Assembly: GCA_032433765.1 (NCBI GenBank)
Contig: JAVIAB010000051.1
Coordinates: 148,145,275 to 148,209,274 of the forward strand
Reading direction: 5' to 3'
Source of the DNA: Megaustenia siamemsis
Taxonomy: Eukaryota; Mollusca; Gastropoda; Stylommatophora; Ariophantidae
DNA length: 64,000 nucleotides
Positions 20,320 through 32,279 of the stretch are shown piece by piece (position 1 is the first letter of the stretch; each line of letters starts with the position of its first letter). Position numbers and translations under genes: made by a program. The notes under the pieces are model-generated. The model was not told where the DNA came from. It did not search any database and saw nothing but the letters and a program-made list of their open reading frames with translations.

Positions 20320-21530
20320 TGAATTAAATGTCTGCACAGCTAGCCATCCTGTCCGCTCTTTCATTTCCAAGTACTCCCGCATGCCCAGGGATATAAATAA
20401 AGGTGACCCTACATATTTATGACTTCTGCAATGATTCTACCCATTGCCTGCGTACAGAGCCCGCCTCCACCTTTCTTATCATGCTCATCGAATCACTTAG
20501 TGTGCAGGCGTGGGTGTAGTCTTGTGACTCTAACCATGTGAATGCCCTGGTCACTGCCATCACCTCCATCGTCATGCTACTCGTGGTCATGACGTATGCA
20601 CCACTGTCTTCTTTGACTATTCTGCCTGTCGAGCGTGCTGTAAATTCCCATGCACTCCTGGATGGATGGATGCGGTCGCCCGATGATTTGAGGTATTCTA
20701 GCGGATACGAACCGTAGACTTCCTCCTCGTCATCCGCCCTTAAAAGGACGTTAAGTGGACGTAGTTACGTTGTGTTGAAGTTTGCAGTGTAACACTGTGA
20801 TATCTGCGCCTTTCGGCCCAACACATCCGACTTCAGCCGACATTTTTGAGTACCGGGTTTGTCTTCCCTCTTCGATCCCTGCTCGCTTGGCCAGACTAGA
20901 CAGGTTAGTCTGTTTCTGGAGGCACCGCGGAGAGGTGTAGCAGGGTCTGGATGGTTTTGGTTCACCGATCCTGGCGCAAGCCATCAGCTATGATTCGCTG
21001 ACAACTTCCAGCTCTGGTGCTGGGTGGAGGGCGCCTTCGCCTCCATGCACTCCTTTGTTGTCGTATTACGGACTCGTCTGTATAGATGACTTATCTTCCT
21101 AATCGATATTATCCCAAATGAGACCGTTGACCTCCGCATTGACCACGACTGAGTTCTGTTCCCTACATTTCCTATTGATTGTGACAATACACGAGAATGT
21201 CCCTCTGAATGACGTAGGCACCGGTATCCACTCCTCGCCAGCTTTGCCCACAGACCTGTTTGATGACATCTTCTGCTCGGCCCACCCATCATTTCTCTTT
21301 TGAGCCTGACACCTTTCCCTGTGTTGAGCTCGTGGTGCAATGGATGCTCTTTATCTGCACTTATCTCCAGGTATGCTCGTGCCCTCCAAATCTTGATCCT
21401 GTTATTAATTGTTGGAAAGTCAAGAAAATAGATACCTCATTGCAACATAGTGAGTGTCCCTAGTACACCCCAAGATAATGCGCATAGCTTCATTCTGTAT
21501 TTTCTCTAGCTTGTCAATTTGCGTTATTCT
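20320..21530 (-). pseudogene. I-group-like element copy, RT end and RNase H, minus strand
   Basis: Minus-strand blocks from the right: TQIDKLEKIQNEAMRIILGC near 21500, the cacgagcatacctgg segment near 21385, GYRCLRHSEGHSR near 21220, SVRNTTTKECM near 21060, and RNase H blocks MTMEVMAVT near 20560 and GVLGNERADRM near 20345-20375. It parallels 1250-2200 of the first copy but lacks the SINE found there. It contains a 383-bp insertion at 20660-21042 and many lesions. Confidence 0.8.
20648..21054 (-). mobile_element. 383-bp unclassified retro-insertion with 12-bp target-site duplication
   Basis: The insertion spans 20660-21042 and is flanked by ccatgcactcct at 20648-20659 and 21043-21054. The element copy at 1880-1900 has a single ggagtgcatgg at the equivalent place, proving the insertion. 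Its left end is a short ggat repeat (gatggatgga), which on the minus strand is a 3' CATC tail, so it entered in minus orientation. An open frame of 77 codons crosses it on the minus strand; I do not recognise it. A diverged relative lies near 10450. Confidence 0.85.
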
Positions 21531-21539
21531 GATAGTAAG

Positions 21540-22064
21540 GACATACTCGATTTTCTGTTTTACTTTGTTTTAAACGACGATTATTGTAATTGTTATTATT
21601 GCTGCCATCTTTGATGCCAAAAGACATGAAAAAACGATATTCATGAATTATTTGCAGCTGAGATTATGCACTGGACCGCGAATTAGGGAAAACTGCGCAC
21701 ACGTTTGAGTATGGACATATCGATTGGTGAATAAAGTGTTGTTTATCGGCATGAAGTGTGGCGTTGTGGTAAAGCTGACAATAGAACACGATGTCAATGG
21801 GGCAGTTTACAAAATGTAGCATGATTACAGCTTTACAATGATTAAAATAACGACATAAAAATGATTCATTTTAGGGCATAAAAAACATACACTCGGTGAA
21901 GGAATAAACAATAAGTATTAAATATCAGTGTCAACAATCTGACACCCAGCACCCATGAATGACACGCCATTGATGAGCCATTTGACTTGGCCAACGTCAT
22001 TAATGAATCAGAGTATAGCCGTGAACTATTTACCCCGGCCGGCTGTGAGATCTTGACTGAAATA
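21540..22064. other. Spacer without recognised features
   Basis: AT-rich DNA with no repeat seen elsewhere in the window and no credible open frame. Confidence 0.4.
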
Positions 22065-22258
22065 GGGAGAGTAATGAGTAGATGACGTCATCAAGTAGGT
22101 CTGTGGGTTACCAATATACACTATGGCCAGGAGTTGATACCAGTGCCTACGTCATTCAGTCGATGGACACTGCAGGACTTGTTGAGGACGGGATCTGAAC
22201 ACCTATGGACATGTCTGAAGTGCAATGATGAGAACCCGCAAATAACTCAATGAGTTGC
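22065..22258 (+). pseudogene. I-group-like element, internally deleted 3' copy
   Basis: A piece matching 1655-1740 (gatgacgtcatcaagtaggt, then ggagttgataccagtgccta) is joined directly to the 3' end piece cagtcgatggacactgcagg, which matches 2400-2490. The RNase H domain between them is missing. It ends at actcaatg. Confidence 0.75.
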
Positions 22259-22689
22259 CTGTTGCTGCGTCTTCAAGAAATCGAATGAAAGTTTCAAAGT
22301 GAACAAGGAATAATGTCGCTGAATTCTAAAGTGGCAAAAGGTGTCTTCCTCTTCTATTTCAGAGAAAAGTTCGTTCATAAAGTTACACGTTTTCCACTGC
22401 TGGATTAAATCACAAAGAAATAAACAAAACAATTCATTGTTAGCTTTTTTTAAAATAAATATAAAAATATGAAACCTTTAGATTGATTAGATTAAGCTTT
22501 TAGGAATAATCTGTTGACATCTGGGCTTATGTGATAGTGCAGGGTTCACAGAATATCTGCGAACCGAGAAATTAAAAATGGAAATAAATCTCGTTGTTTA
22601 CTGCGAATTTGTGAAGAATGTTCTTAACAAAATGTCGTCATTCCGTAAAAGTCACATTATTTTTACAGCAGTCAACAACGTTAATGAGT

Positions 22690-22862
22690 TCACAAATCAG
22701 TCATCTTCATCATTGGATGTTGTCACCGAATCGAAGGTTGGCTACCATGAAGCTCCACTTTACTCTATCGCTCCTATATATTGCAAGTGGTCATAGATTC
22801 ACTTGTCCATCATGACCTTCAGTAGGATATTGTGTATCTTCACACATTGCAAAAATTGCATT
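22690..22862 (-). pseudogene. LINE-Z 3' fragment, minus strand
   Basis: On the minus strand it encodes RVKWSFMVANLRFGDNIQ, the C-terminal block of the LINE-Z copies at 9230-9290 and 20260-20310. Only this tail remains. Confidence 0.65.
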
Positions 22863-23520
22863 TTCTATGTCGAATTGGGTTAAGTGTTTGTTTTTTTCAT
22901 TCTGGGTTCAAAACTTCTCAGGTGAGGACAGTGCGCAAAGGGAGAAGATTGCAGCCACATATGTAGACAACACATATACTGTGTGTATATGTCGGTTTAT
23001 GTTTGTCTGTTGAGTATATACATGTTTGATCGTGGTGAGCATTCCTGCGCTTTGATCATAACAGATATTCACATTTTTGTTATTACAAAGAAATATATTC
23101 AGTGATATATAGAGTTGGTCTTGGTTTAAGGAAAAGACTACTGGACAAGCAGGCTGCAGATCAAAAAACATCGTTTTGATGCCAAAGAAATGTGGCTTTC
23201 AGGGGAAATATCGAGAAAATAATGGATTGTTAACAAGATTATCGAGGACATTGGATACCAAAGCATTAAAAACACTCTTGTTGTGAACATCATAAGTGAC
23301 AATCAACCATCATGTGTGTAATCATAACATGGGAATATATAGGCTAAGTATGTTGTGACAAGGAGCAAGAACCGAGCAAAGAGAAGGAGAGGGAGAGGGA
23401 ACAAGAAATAATATAACGGATAGTTTGAAAGATTGGCACACCAAATACAGAAATGGTATATAACTGTAGAGAGTTGTAGATGAATAAGAACATCCTGGGC
23501 AGCGGACACGGCACTTAGTG
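22863..23520. other. Spacer without recognised features
   Basis: No gene or repeat seen. A purine-rich stretch (gagaaggagagggagaggga) lies at 23381-23401. Confidence 0.4.
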
Positions 23521-26500
23521 ATAATGATGGTGATGGTAATAGTGGTGGTGATGATGTTGGTGGTGGTGATGATGTTGGTGGTGGTGATGATGTTGGTGGT
23601 GGTGATGATGTTGGTGGTGGTGATGATGTTGGTGGTGGTGATGATTGTGGTGGTAGTTGTGGTAGGATGATGGTGGTGTCGGTGGTGATGATAGTTGTGG
23701 TGGTGATGATAGTGGTGGTGATGATAGTGGTGGTGATGATAGTTGTGGTGGTGATGATAGTTGTGGTGGTGATGATAGTTGTGGTGGTGATGATGTTGGT
23801 GGTGGTGATGATGTTGGTGGTGGTGATGATGTTGGTGGTGGTGATGATTGTGGTGGTAGTTGTGGTAGGATGATGGTGGTGTCGGTGGTAATGATAGTAG
23901 TGGTGGTGATGATAGTGGTGGTGATGATAGTTGTGGTGGTTGTAGTGGTGATAATGGTGATGATAGAGGTGGGGGTTGTGGTCATAATGATAGTTGTGGT
24001 GGTTGTGATGGTGATGATGGTGATTATAGAGGTGGTAGTTGTGGTGGTGATGATAGAGGTGATTGTTGTGGTGGTGATGATAGACGTGGTTGTTGTGGTG
24101 GTGATGATTGTGGTACCGGTAGTGATTTTAATGGTGATGGTGAGGATGGTGGTGATGATAGAAGTAGTAGTTGTGGTAGTGATGATGATGGTGATGATAG
24201 AAGTGGTGGTTGTGGTGGTGATGATAGAGGTGGTGGTTGTGGTGGTGATAATAGAGGTGGTTGTTGTGGTGATGATAATAGAGATGCTTGTTGTGGTGGT
24301 GATAATAGAGGTGGTTGTTGTGGTGGTGATGATGGTGGTACCTGTAGTGATGTTAATGTGGTGGTGAGGATGGTGGTGATGATAGAAGTGGTAGTTGTGA
24401 TAGTGATGATGATGGTGATGATAGAAATGGTGGTTGTGGTGGTGATGATAGAGGTGGTTGTGGTTGTGATGATAGAGGTGGTTGTTGTTGTGGTAATGAT
24501 GGTGTTACCGGTAGTGATTTTAATGGTGGTGGGGATGATGATGGTGATGATAGAGGTAGTGGTTGTGGTGTTGGTGATGATAGAGGTAGTGGTTGTGGTG
24601 GTAATGATAGAGGTGGTGGTTGTGGTTGTGATGATAGAGGTGGTGGTTGTGGTGGTGATGATAGAGGTGGTGGTTGTGATGATAATGATAGAGGCGGTGG
24701 TTGTGGTGGTTGTGGTGGTAATGATAGAGTTGGTGGTTGAGGTGGCAATGATAGAGGTGGTGGTTGTGGTGGTAATGATAGAGGTGGTGGTTGTGATGTT
24801 GATGATAGAGGTGGTGGTTGTGGTGGTGATGATAGAGGTGGTCGCTGTGGTGGTAATGATAGAAGTGATTGTAGTGGTGATGATATATGTGGTGGTTGTG
24901 GTGTTAATGATAGAGGTGGTGGTTGTGTTGGTGATGATAGAGGTGGTGGTTGTGGTAGTGATGATAGAGGTGGTGGTTGTGATGGTGATGATAGTGACGG
25001 TGGTTGTGGTGGTGATGATAGAGGTGATGGTTGTGGTGGTAATGATAGAGATTGTGGTTGTGGTAGTGATGATATAGGCGGTGGTGATGATAGAGGTGGT
25101 GGTTATAGTGGTGGTGATGGTGGTTGTTATGGTGGTGATGATGGTGGTGATGATTGTGGTGATGATAGAAGTGGTTGTTGTGGTGGTGATGATAATGGTG
25201 ATGACAGAAGTGATGTTTGTGGTGGTGATGATGGCGGTGATGATAGAAGTAGTGGATGTGGTGGTGGTGATAGAGGCGGTGGTTGTGTTGGTAATGATAG
25301 AGGCGGTGGTTGTGGTGGTGATGATAATGGCGGTGGTAATGATGGTGGTGATGATAGAGGTGGTGGTGATGATGGTGGTGATGATGATGGGGATGATAGA
25401 AGCGGTGGTTGTGGTGGTGATGATGGTGGTACCGATGGTGATTATGATTGTGGTGGTGATGATGATGATGATGATGGTGGCGATGGTGGTCGTGGTGATG
25501 GTGGTGGTGGTGGTGATGGTGGTGGTGATGATGATGGTGGTGATGATGGTGGTGGTGATGATGGCGGCGGTGATGATGGTGGTGGTGATGATGGTGGTGA
25601 TGGTGGTGGTGATGATGGTAGTGGTGATAGAGGTGGTGGTGATGACGGTAGTGGTGATGATGGTGGTAGGGATGGTGGTGGTGATGATGGAGTTGGTGGT
25701 GATGGTGGTGGTGGAGATGGTGGTGGTGATGATGATGGTGGTGATAGTGATGATGGTGGGGGTGATGATGGTGGTGGTGATGATGGTGGTGGTGTGCGAG
25801 GTGTGCGAGGTGGTCGTGATGGTGGTGGTGATGGTGGTGGTGATGTTGATGGTGGTGGTGTTGATTTTGGTGGTGATGGTGTTTGTGATGATGGTGGTGG
25901 TGATGATGGCGGTGGTGATGATGGTGGTGGTGCTGATGGTGGTGGTGTTGATGGAGGTAGTGGTGATGATGATGTTGGTGGTGATTATGGTGGTGGTTTT
26001 AATGATATAGGAGGTGATTGTGGTGGTAATGATGATGGTGGTGTTGATGATAGTTGCGGTGGTTGTCGTGGTAATGATGGTGGTACCGGTGGTGGTTATG
26101 ATTGTGGTGGTTATGATGGTGGTGATGATGGTGGTGCTGATGGTGGTGGTGTTGATGGAGGTAGTGGTGATGATGATGTTGGTGGTGATTATGGTGGTGG
26201 TTTTAATGATATAGGAGGTGATTGTGGTGGTAATGATGATGGTGGTGTTGATGATAGCTGCGGTGGTTGTCGTGGTAATGATGGTGGTACCGGTGGTGGT
26301 TATGATTGTGGTGGTTATGATGGTGGCGATGATGGTGGTGATGATGGTGGTGGTGATGATGGTGGTGGTGATGATGGTGGTGGTGATGGTGGTGGTGGTG
26401 ATGATGTTGGTGGTGATGATGGTGTTGGTGGTGGTGGTGGTGGTGATGGTGGTGATGATGATGGTGGTGGTGGTGATGGTGGTGATGGTGGTGGTGGTGG

Positions 26501-28085
26501 TGGTGATGGTGGTGGTGGAGGTGCTGATGGTGGTGGTGATGATGGTGGTGGTGGTGATGATGGTGATGTTGTTGATGGCGGTGGTGATGATGGTGGTGGT
26601 GATTATGGTGGTGGTGGTGATGATGGTGGTGGTGGTGATGGTGGTGATGATGATGGTGGTGGTGATGATGGTGGTGTTGGTGATGGTGGTGATGATGGTT
26701 GTGGTGGTGATGGTGGTGGTGATGGTGTTCGTGATGATGGTGGTGGTGATGATGGTGGTGGTGATGATGGATGTTGGTGACGATGGTGGTGTTGATGATG
26801 GTGGTGGTGATGATGGTGGTGGTGTTGATGGTGGTGGTGATGATGGTGATGATTGTGGTGATGGTGGTGGTGGTGATAATGGTGGTGATGATGGTGGTGG
26901 TGATGGTGGTGGTGATGGTGGTGATGATGGTGGTGGTGATGATGATGGTGGTGATGATGGTGGTAATGATGATTGTGGTGATGATGATGGTGGTGGTGAT
27001 GATGGTGGTGGTGATGATGGTGGTGGTGATGATGGTGGTGGTGATGATGGTGGAGGAGATGACGGTGGTGGTGATTATGGTTGTGGTGATGATGGTTGTG
27101 GTGATGATGGTGGTGGTGATGATGGTGGTGGTGATGATGGAGGTGGTGATGATGGTGGTGGTGATGATGGTGGTGGTGATGATGGAGGTGGTGTTGATGG
27201 TGGTGGTGATGATGGTGGTGGTGATGATAGCAGTGGTGATGATGGCGGTGGTGATGGTGGTGGTGATGATGGTGTTGGTGATGGTGGTGGTGATGGTGGT
27301 CGTGATGATGGTGGTGGTGATTATGGAGGTGGTGTTGATGATTGTGGTGATGGTGGTGGTGGTGATGATGATGGTGGTGATGGTGGTGGTGATGATGGTG
27401 GTGGTGATGATGATGGTGGTGTTGTTGATGGCGGTGATGATGGTGGTTGTGGTGATGGCGGTGGTGATGATGGTGGTGGTGATGATGGTGGTGTTGATGG
27501 TGGTGGTGATGATGGAGGTAGTTGTGATGATGGTGGTGGTGGTGATAATGGTGGTGGTTTTGATGATAGAGGAGGTGGTTGTGGTGGTAATGATGATGGT
27601 GGTGTTGATCATAGTTGCGGTGGTTGTGGTGGTAATGATGGTGGTACCGGTGGTGGTTATGATTGTGGTGATGATGATGGTGGTGGTGATGATGGTGGTG
27701 GTGATGATGGTGGTGGTGATGATAGTGGTGGTGTTGACGCTAGAGACGGAGGTTGTGTGTTAATGATGGTGCTACCGGTGGTAATGATGATGCTACCGGT
27801 GGTGATGATGGAGGTACCGGTGATGATGATGATATGATGGTGGTGATGTTTTTGGTGATTAGGATGGTGGTGATGATGATGGTAGTGGGGTGATGATAGA
27901 GGTGATGGTTGTGTTTGTGCCAGTGGTGATGATGATATGTTTTCGGTGATAATAGTTGTGGTGTTTATGATGGTGATGTCGGTAATGGTGAAGATGGTGG
28001 TTATCATGCTTGTGGTGTTGATGCTGATGGTGCAGATGGTGATGAGGTTAATGATAAAAATACTACCGATGGTGATAGTGATTTA
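23521..28085. repeat. 4.5-kb GGT/GAT compound satellite, cytosine-depleted on the + strand
   Basis: Built from ggtggtgat and gatgatagaggtggttgt type units, with almost no C on the + strand throughout. Sub-blocks can be seen: gttggtggtggtgatgat units near 23545-23640, gatagaggtggtggttgt units at 24000-25100, and gatgatggtggtggt units at 25500-27540. A 204-bp higher-order unit is repeated at 25932-26135 and 26136-26339. Open frames of up to 539 codons occur on both strands (Gly/Asp, Met/Val, His or Ile/Thr homopolymers) and are artefacts. Confidence 0.97.
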
Positions 28086-28518
28086 CACCTATACACGAAT
28101 ACATGCCAAGATAAACAGTTGATAAAACAGATATAAACAGATAAATGACATCTCGATCATCTATCACTAAATACAGCAAATGCTTTCCACAAAGTCATTA
28201 ATTATTAAAAGCACAGAATGTGAGAGCACCAGTGAGAGGAGCAGTGGGTATTAACTGTAACAGCACTCTTAGAGACATACTCCAGCGAATCCAACATTTA
28301 TAAACAACCCTTGTGGCTTGTTCAGTCTTGTTATATATCTCAAGCAAATAAGCAACATTTATATGTCTAATAAAAGTATGTATTAATGTTAATATTGTTT
28401 CCTCTCTTTATGATGAGGTCCGGACATTAAGACCGGGGTAGCGAAATATTCTTCTGCGTTCCACTTACTATAACTAAACTTCTCATTGTCGTCTACACTT
28501 TAAAATGCGTTACAGAAA
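28086..28518. other. Spacer without recognised features
   Basis: AT-rich, no coding or repeat signal. Confidence 0.4.
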
Positions 28519-28874
28519 CCTAGTTCTAGGTAAAGTAAAGGTGTAGTAGGAGACTCCTTCGGCGTTTTTAGCACGCAAGTTTTGACCCATATCTGCTCGG
28601 CTGCCTATCCAGAAGTGTTCGGAGACTTACGGATAGTGCCGCTTCAAGCATCGAAACTCATGATGCGAGGCGCATCCCTCACCTTCCCAGAGTACTGCCC
28701 TGATACCCATTTCTGCCAGCGGATGGGTTTACCGCGGGGTATGTTTTTTTTTTTCCAACTACGAGTACAACTCACACCCCTTCCAGCGGAAATCGAACAC
28801 AGGTTGTCCGAACGTCGGTAGCCCAGCCGGGTGGTTTACCCCGAGTAGGCTACCGAGGCCCCAGCCTAGTTCTA
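28519..28874 (-). mobile_element. SINE-C, tRNA-derived, with 10-bp target-site duplication
   Basis: The element spans 28529-28864. On the minus strand it starts GGGGCCTCGGTAGCCTACTCGG, with a possible A box, followed by a B-box-like TGTTCGATTTCC, and ends in CTTTACTTTACC. The 10-mer cctagttcta flanks it at 28519-28528 and 28865-28874. The TTTAC-type tail is the same as in SINE-A, although the heads and bodies differ. This is the only copy in the window. Confidence 0.75.
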
Positions 28875-29225
28875 TTATGTTGTAGCTTACAGCAAACTAT
28901 AGATCTGCGTCGTCATACATCAGGACAGACATTAGTGTCGGTACATCAATCTACGGTCAACAGTTGTTTGGTCAAATCGATTGACCAGTTCACAGAATCC
29001 AACCCTCCATGCCAGCAAGTCTCAACTATAAAAATGTGATGAGATCATTTACTGGTTTTGATTTTTTTTCTTCTCACCTGGAACCATATTGTAATATATT
29101 TCTTGTATTAAAATGATGCTATTATAACATCAACCACATGGTTTAGCTCTCCGTTTAGCGTGTATTCTCATGAACAATCACTTGCAACTTCTCTTTGAAT
29201 ACATAACTTAGCTGTGTTAGTTGTG
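28875..29225. other. Spacer without recognised features
   Basis: No coding or repeat signal seen. Confidence 0.4.
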
Positions 29226-29227
29226 TT

Positions 29228-29332
29228 CAACTTTATGTGATCTGATGAACTACAGGTGTCCTCGGCTAACGAATTCAACTTTATGTGGTCTGATGAACTA
29301 CAGGTGTCCTCGGCTAACGAATTCAACTTTAA
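29228..29332. repeat. 48-bp tandem duplication
   Basis: A 48-base unit beginning caactttatgtg, continuing tctgatgaactacaggtgtc and ending ctaacgaatt occurs twice in direct tandem, plus a partial third start. Confidence 0.9.
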
Positions 29333-29504
29333 ACACATATCTTTACTCTAGAATCAATCTCTATTTCCTGGACGAGTAAAAATTAAGAGGTAAATTTTCG
29401 AAATTTTCCAAAAAAACATTCTTGTAGCTTGAAGTGAGTTTGACTCTCTGATTGTACTGTTGTTATCAAAGTTCTAGCGTGCTAGTTATTGTTATTGAGT
29501 TGTT

Positions 29505-29757
29505 TGTAGGTCATCATCATTGCACTCCGAACATGTCCCTAAGTGCTCGGATCCCTTCCTGCAGTGTCCATCGACTGATGACTGCAGTTCTGTGTTGGTT
29601 GATAAGTCTTCTTACACGCCCACTAAGTTTCTCGTTCCTGGTTGTGTCCATTTTAACTCCCATCGTTTTCATCCAAAGGAGTGACGTGGATTCGTGGTTG
29701 TCGAACTCCTGTGCTCTTCCTATACCTCGGAAAGCATTGATGATGTCCTAGCGTGTC
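29505..29757 (-). pseudogene. 3' end of I-group-like element, minus strand
   Basis: The sequence from tcattgcactccgaacatgt to catcaaaggagtgacgtgg is the reverse complement of 2290-2475 of the first copy, including the cysteine-containing tail codons. No intact frame. Confidence 0.75.
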
Positions 29758-29759
29758 TA

Positions 29760-30012
29760 GTCTTCCCATCCATCAGCCAGTAAGGTCAACGTTATCAAGT
29801 GATTTCGTTCCTCATTAATCTATGGTTCATTGTGTGTTAAAGGGACAGAATGTCGCAGATAAATGCGATGTCATCTTCCTTTTGGAAATGAACACACCAG
29901 AGCAGTTATGTCCTGCTATGTGTACGTTGTTGTCAGATCCATGCATCCCGTGCTGCAATTCGATGACCCAGATTATGGAAATTGAATAAAGTGTCTGCTT
30001 CTGGGATCAAAT
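29760..30012. other. Spacer without recognised features
   Basis: No coding or repeat signal seen. Confidence 0.35.
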
Positions 30013-30013
30013 C

Positions 30014-30312
30014 AGCTTGGATCTCTGGTACTAGGTAGCTCTAGTTTCTTGACTTTGGAATAAAGAAATGTTCCAAAAGATACTCTAGAACATCTCTGGT
30101 ACTAGGTAGCTCTAGTTTCTTGACTTTGGAATAAAGAGGTGTTCCAAAAGATACTCTAGAACATCTCTGGTACTAGGTACCTCTAGTTTCTTGACTTTGG
30201 AATAAAGAGGTGTTCCAAAAGATACTCTAGAACATCTCTGGTACTAGGTACCTCTAGTTTTTTTTTACTTCGGAATAAAGAATTCTTCTCAAAGATATTC
30301 TAGAACATCTCT
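30014..30312. repeat. 71-bp tandem repeat, about four units
   Basis: Units begin atctctggtactaggtagct and continue through ctttggaataaagaggtgtt. The fourth unit is diverged (ttttttttacttcgg). Confidence 0.92.
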
Positions 30313-30800
30313 GACAACCTCCATCTAAGACACTGGACTGGATTATGTTTCTAGTTTTCTTTACTTTATCAAACCATGGTCAGTCAGCGCCAAAGGTATT
30401 CAGCTCCTTTCGACAAACGATTGGGACAGTGTATATGTTGTCTGTGTTTAATTGGCTGATGATGCAGCTCTCAGTGACCCTGTTCCTACCGACCCATCGT
30501 CATCTGATATTATTTTCTATTCTGTAGTGTTTGTTGATTTACAGCCAACCAGTTCTGTAGACAAATATAGTAGACGTCAATGCCGAACATAAGTTATACA
30601 CTCTGCCCCATGTGGGTACTGCCAAGGCAGGGCTTACTGTGCTCATTCTCAACCCACAATTCCCTGTAGGTCAAGCCGAAATCGCCTAAACCTGCAGGCA
30701 GAAGCCATAGCTTTAATGCAAACAATTGGTCCGCTCTGATCATCAGTGTGATAGTTGTTTTTTTTTCAATTACAAGAAAACCATTCAAAGTTATAGTTAT
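30313..30800. other. Spacer without recognised features
   Basis: No coding or repeat signal; short open frames at 30345-30527 and, on the minus strand, 30594-30788 show no family features. Confidence 0.35.
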
Positions 30801-30804
30801 AGTT

Positions 30805-31215
30805 ATTCGAAAGCCCTGCTATCACTGCATACAAATGAAAATCCATAATTGCTCAACCGCCCGTGGCAGTGGAATCATCCGAATTAACATCTCAACGAAT
30901 ATCCAAAACAAGAAAGGCAGCTGCAGTCCCCATCGTAGCAAACACAGCACACGTAAAAAGACATAAGTCGTATCAGCACCGACAGTGAACGCAATTGAAC
31001 TGCCCTTCGTCATAGGATATCATCATTCATCGTAAGCAATCTGAATATAGAAACACCATCTGGATGACACACACTCTGTTTGCACAGAGCACTAAGCTCA
31101 GTAGCTCAGGCAGCAAGCCGGACTTGGAACATGAGGAAACTGCAACAAGGAACACTTTTCAGACAGTGCCTCAACAGTTCCTTGCCGCCTATCCGCCATA
31201 TTGACCGCAAGTTTA
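30805..31215 (-). repeat. Dispersed 400-bp repeat R3, first copy
   Basis: Shares, in order, ccataattgctcaaccgcc, ggcagtggaatcatccgaat, ccccatcgtagca, gatatcatcattcatcgtaa and ctcagtagctc with copies at 47930-48345 and 53670-54085. All three have a run of attggtt/tagtta type at the left, suggesting a 3' tail and minus orientation. A 63-codon minus-strand open frame (30822-31013) corresponds to longer frames in the other copies. Confidence 0.75.
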
Positions 31216-31249
31216 AAGTACATTCTTGAATCCACTTCTCTGCACTACA

Positions 31250-31885
31250 GTTTTCGGCCCCCCCCCCCCAACCCTCATTCCCAATCACGGATAACGCCAA
31301 GAAAGTAAATAACTGACTACAAATTTGAAGATATGCGTTACTTGTCATGTTCTAAGCGGTAAGACATAACTTCCTGCTACAATATCTAATGAGTTATGCT
31401 ATGTTGGCCAGCGCCAGTAACTCGTGTTGTTTAATAAACCTCATTCACATTGGATCCCTCAGTCACCCCCTCCCCCAACCCCCTACCCCAGTCCTACTCG
31501 TCTAACGCTCGGATCCAAATCAAGTAATTTCATGAACTGCCAAGTCCTCATCCAGACAGCGGCTGTCGAGTGACTTCTTCGTGTCTCTCCTCTGCATAAT
31601 TAATGTCAACAGTGAAACAAACCTTTGATATCAGCTTGTCAGCTCTTGTGTGTCTTTATTAATTCTCTGATGTCTATTTTTAATGTAGATGATTAGAGCT
31701 TTTTCTACCTCACAACCCGTTTATGTCATGTGACCTAAATCGATCCATTTCTCAATTTCCTAATTTGACGTTTAGTCGATAACAGTGGAAATAGAGCTTC
31801 ATCGCGTTTGCTTCTTGTTTTCGCGTTTAGAGGAAACTCCTTTCGATTTGCCAAAACAACAATAATTTAAATGTATGTTAATGTA
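31250..31885. other. Non-repetitive spacer with C-rich tracts
   Basis: Contains C runs near 31260-31270 and 31465-31495. Otherwise the sequence is complex and single-copy in this window, without credible open frames. Confidence 0.4.
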
Positions 31886-31889
31886 TGTA

Positions 31890-32080
31890 GGAACCTGGAT
31901 AGCGCTGTGGTTAGTGACTGGATTACAAAGAAAATGAGGTAGAGGTCTATCCCGATCAACGGCTTCTAGGTTTAACCAGCCTTAAGTGGGTATAGAAATT
32001 TTCAGGAAAAGCAAGGCGGCCTATGCGACTGGTCATTGATAACACAGTATTACACACGCGCCTTTAGGTTACACCTCTCT
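31890..32080 (+). mobile_element. SINE-A, diverged copy, plus strand
   Basis: Head ggaacctggatagcgctgtgg ttag resembles the SINE-A head with its A box, and ggcttctaggtttaaccagc followed by cttaagtgggtat matches the SINE-A head-body junction. The B box is decayed and the 3' part fades near 32080. Confidence 0.65.
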
Positions 32081-32092
32081 CCAATGTTTGAA

Positions 32093-32275
32093 TAACAAAC
32101 AGTTGATGTTATCAGGGAATGAAGTTACAACATTTTGTTATAGTTTCTAAAAACAAACAGTTGATGCTATCTGGGAATGAAGTTACAACATTTTGTTATA
32201 GTCTGTAAAAACAAACACTTGATGTTATCTGGGAATGAAGTTACAACATTCTCTATTGTTTTGTGAAAGCAAAAG
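32093..32275. repeat. 62-bp tandem repeat, three units
   Basis: Units of aaacaaacagttgatgttat, continuing with gggaatgaagttacaaca, occur three times with small differences. Confidence 0.92.
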
Positions 32276-32279
32276 TTGT

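Noticed and set aside
23515..27837. Long open frames of Gly/Asp, Met/Val, Ile/Thr and His composition on both strands
   Set aside because: They arise from a GGT/GAT simple array lacking stop codons; several frames are open at once and no protein-like variation is seen.
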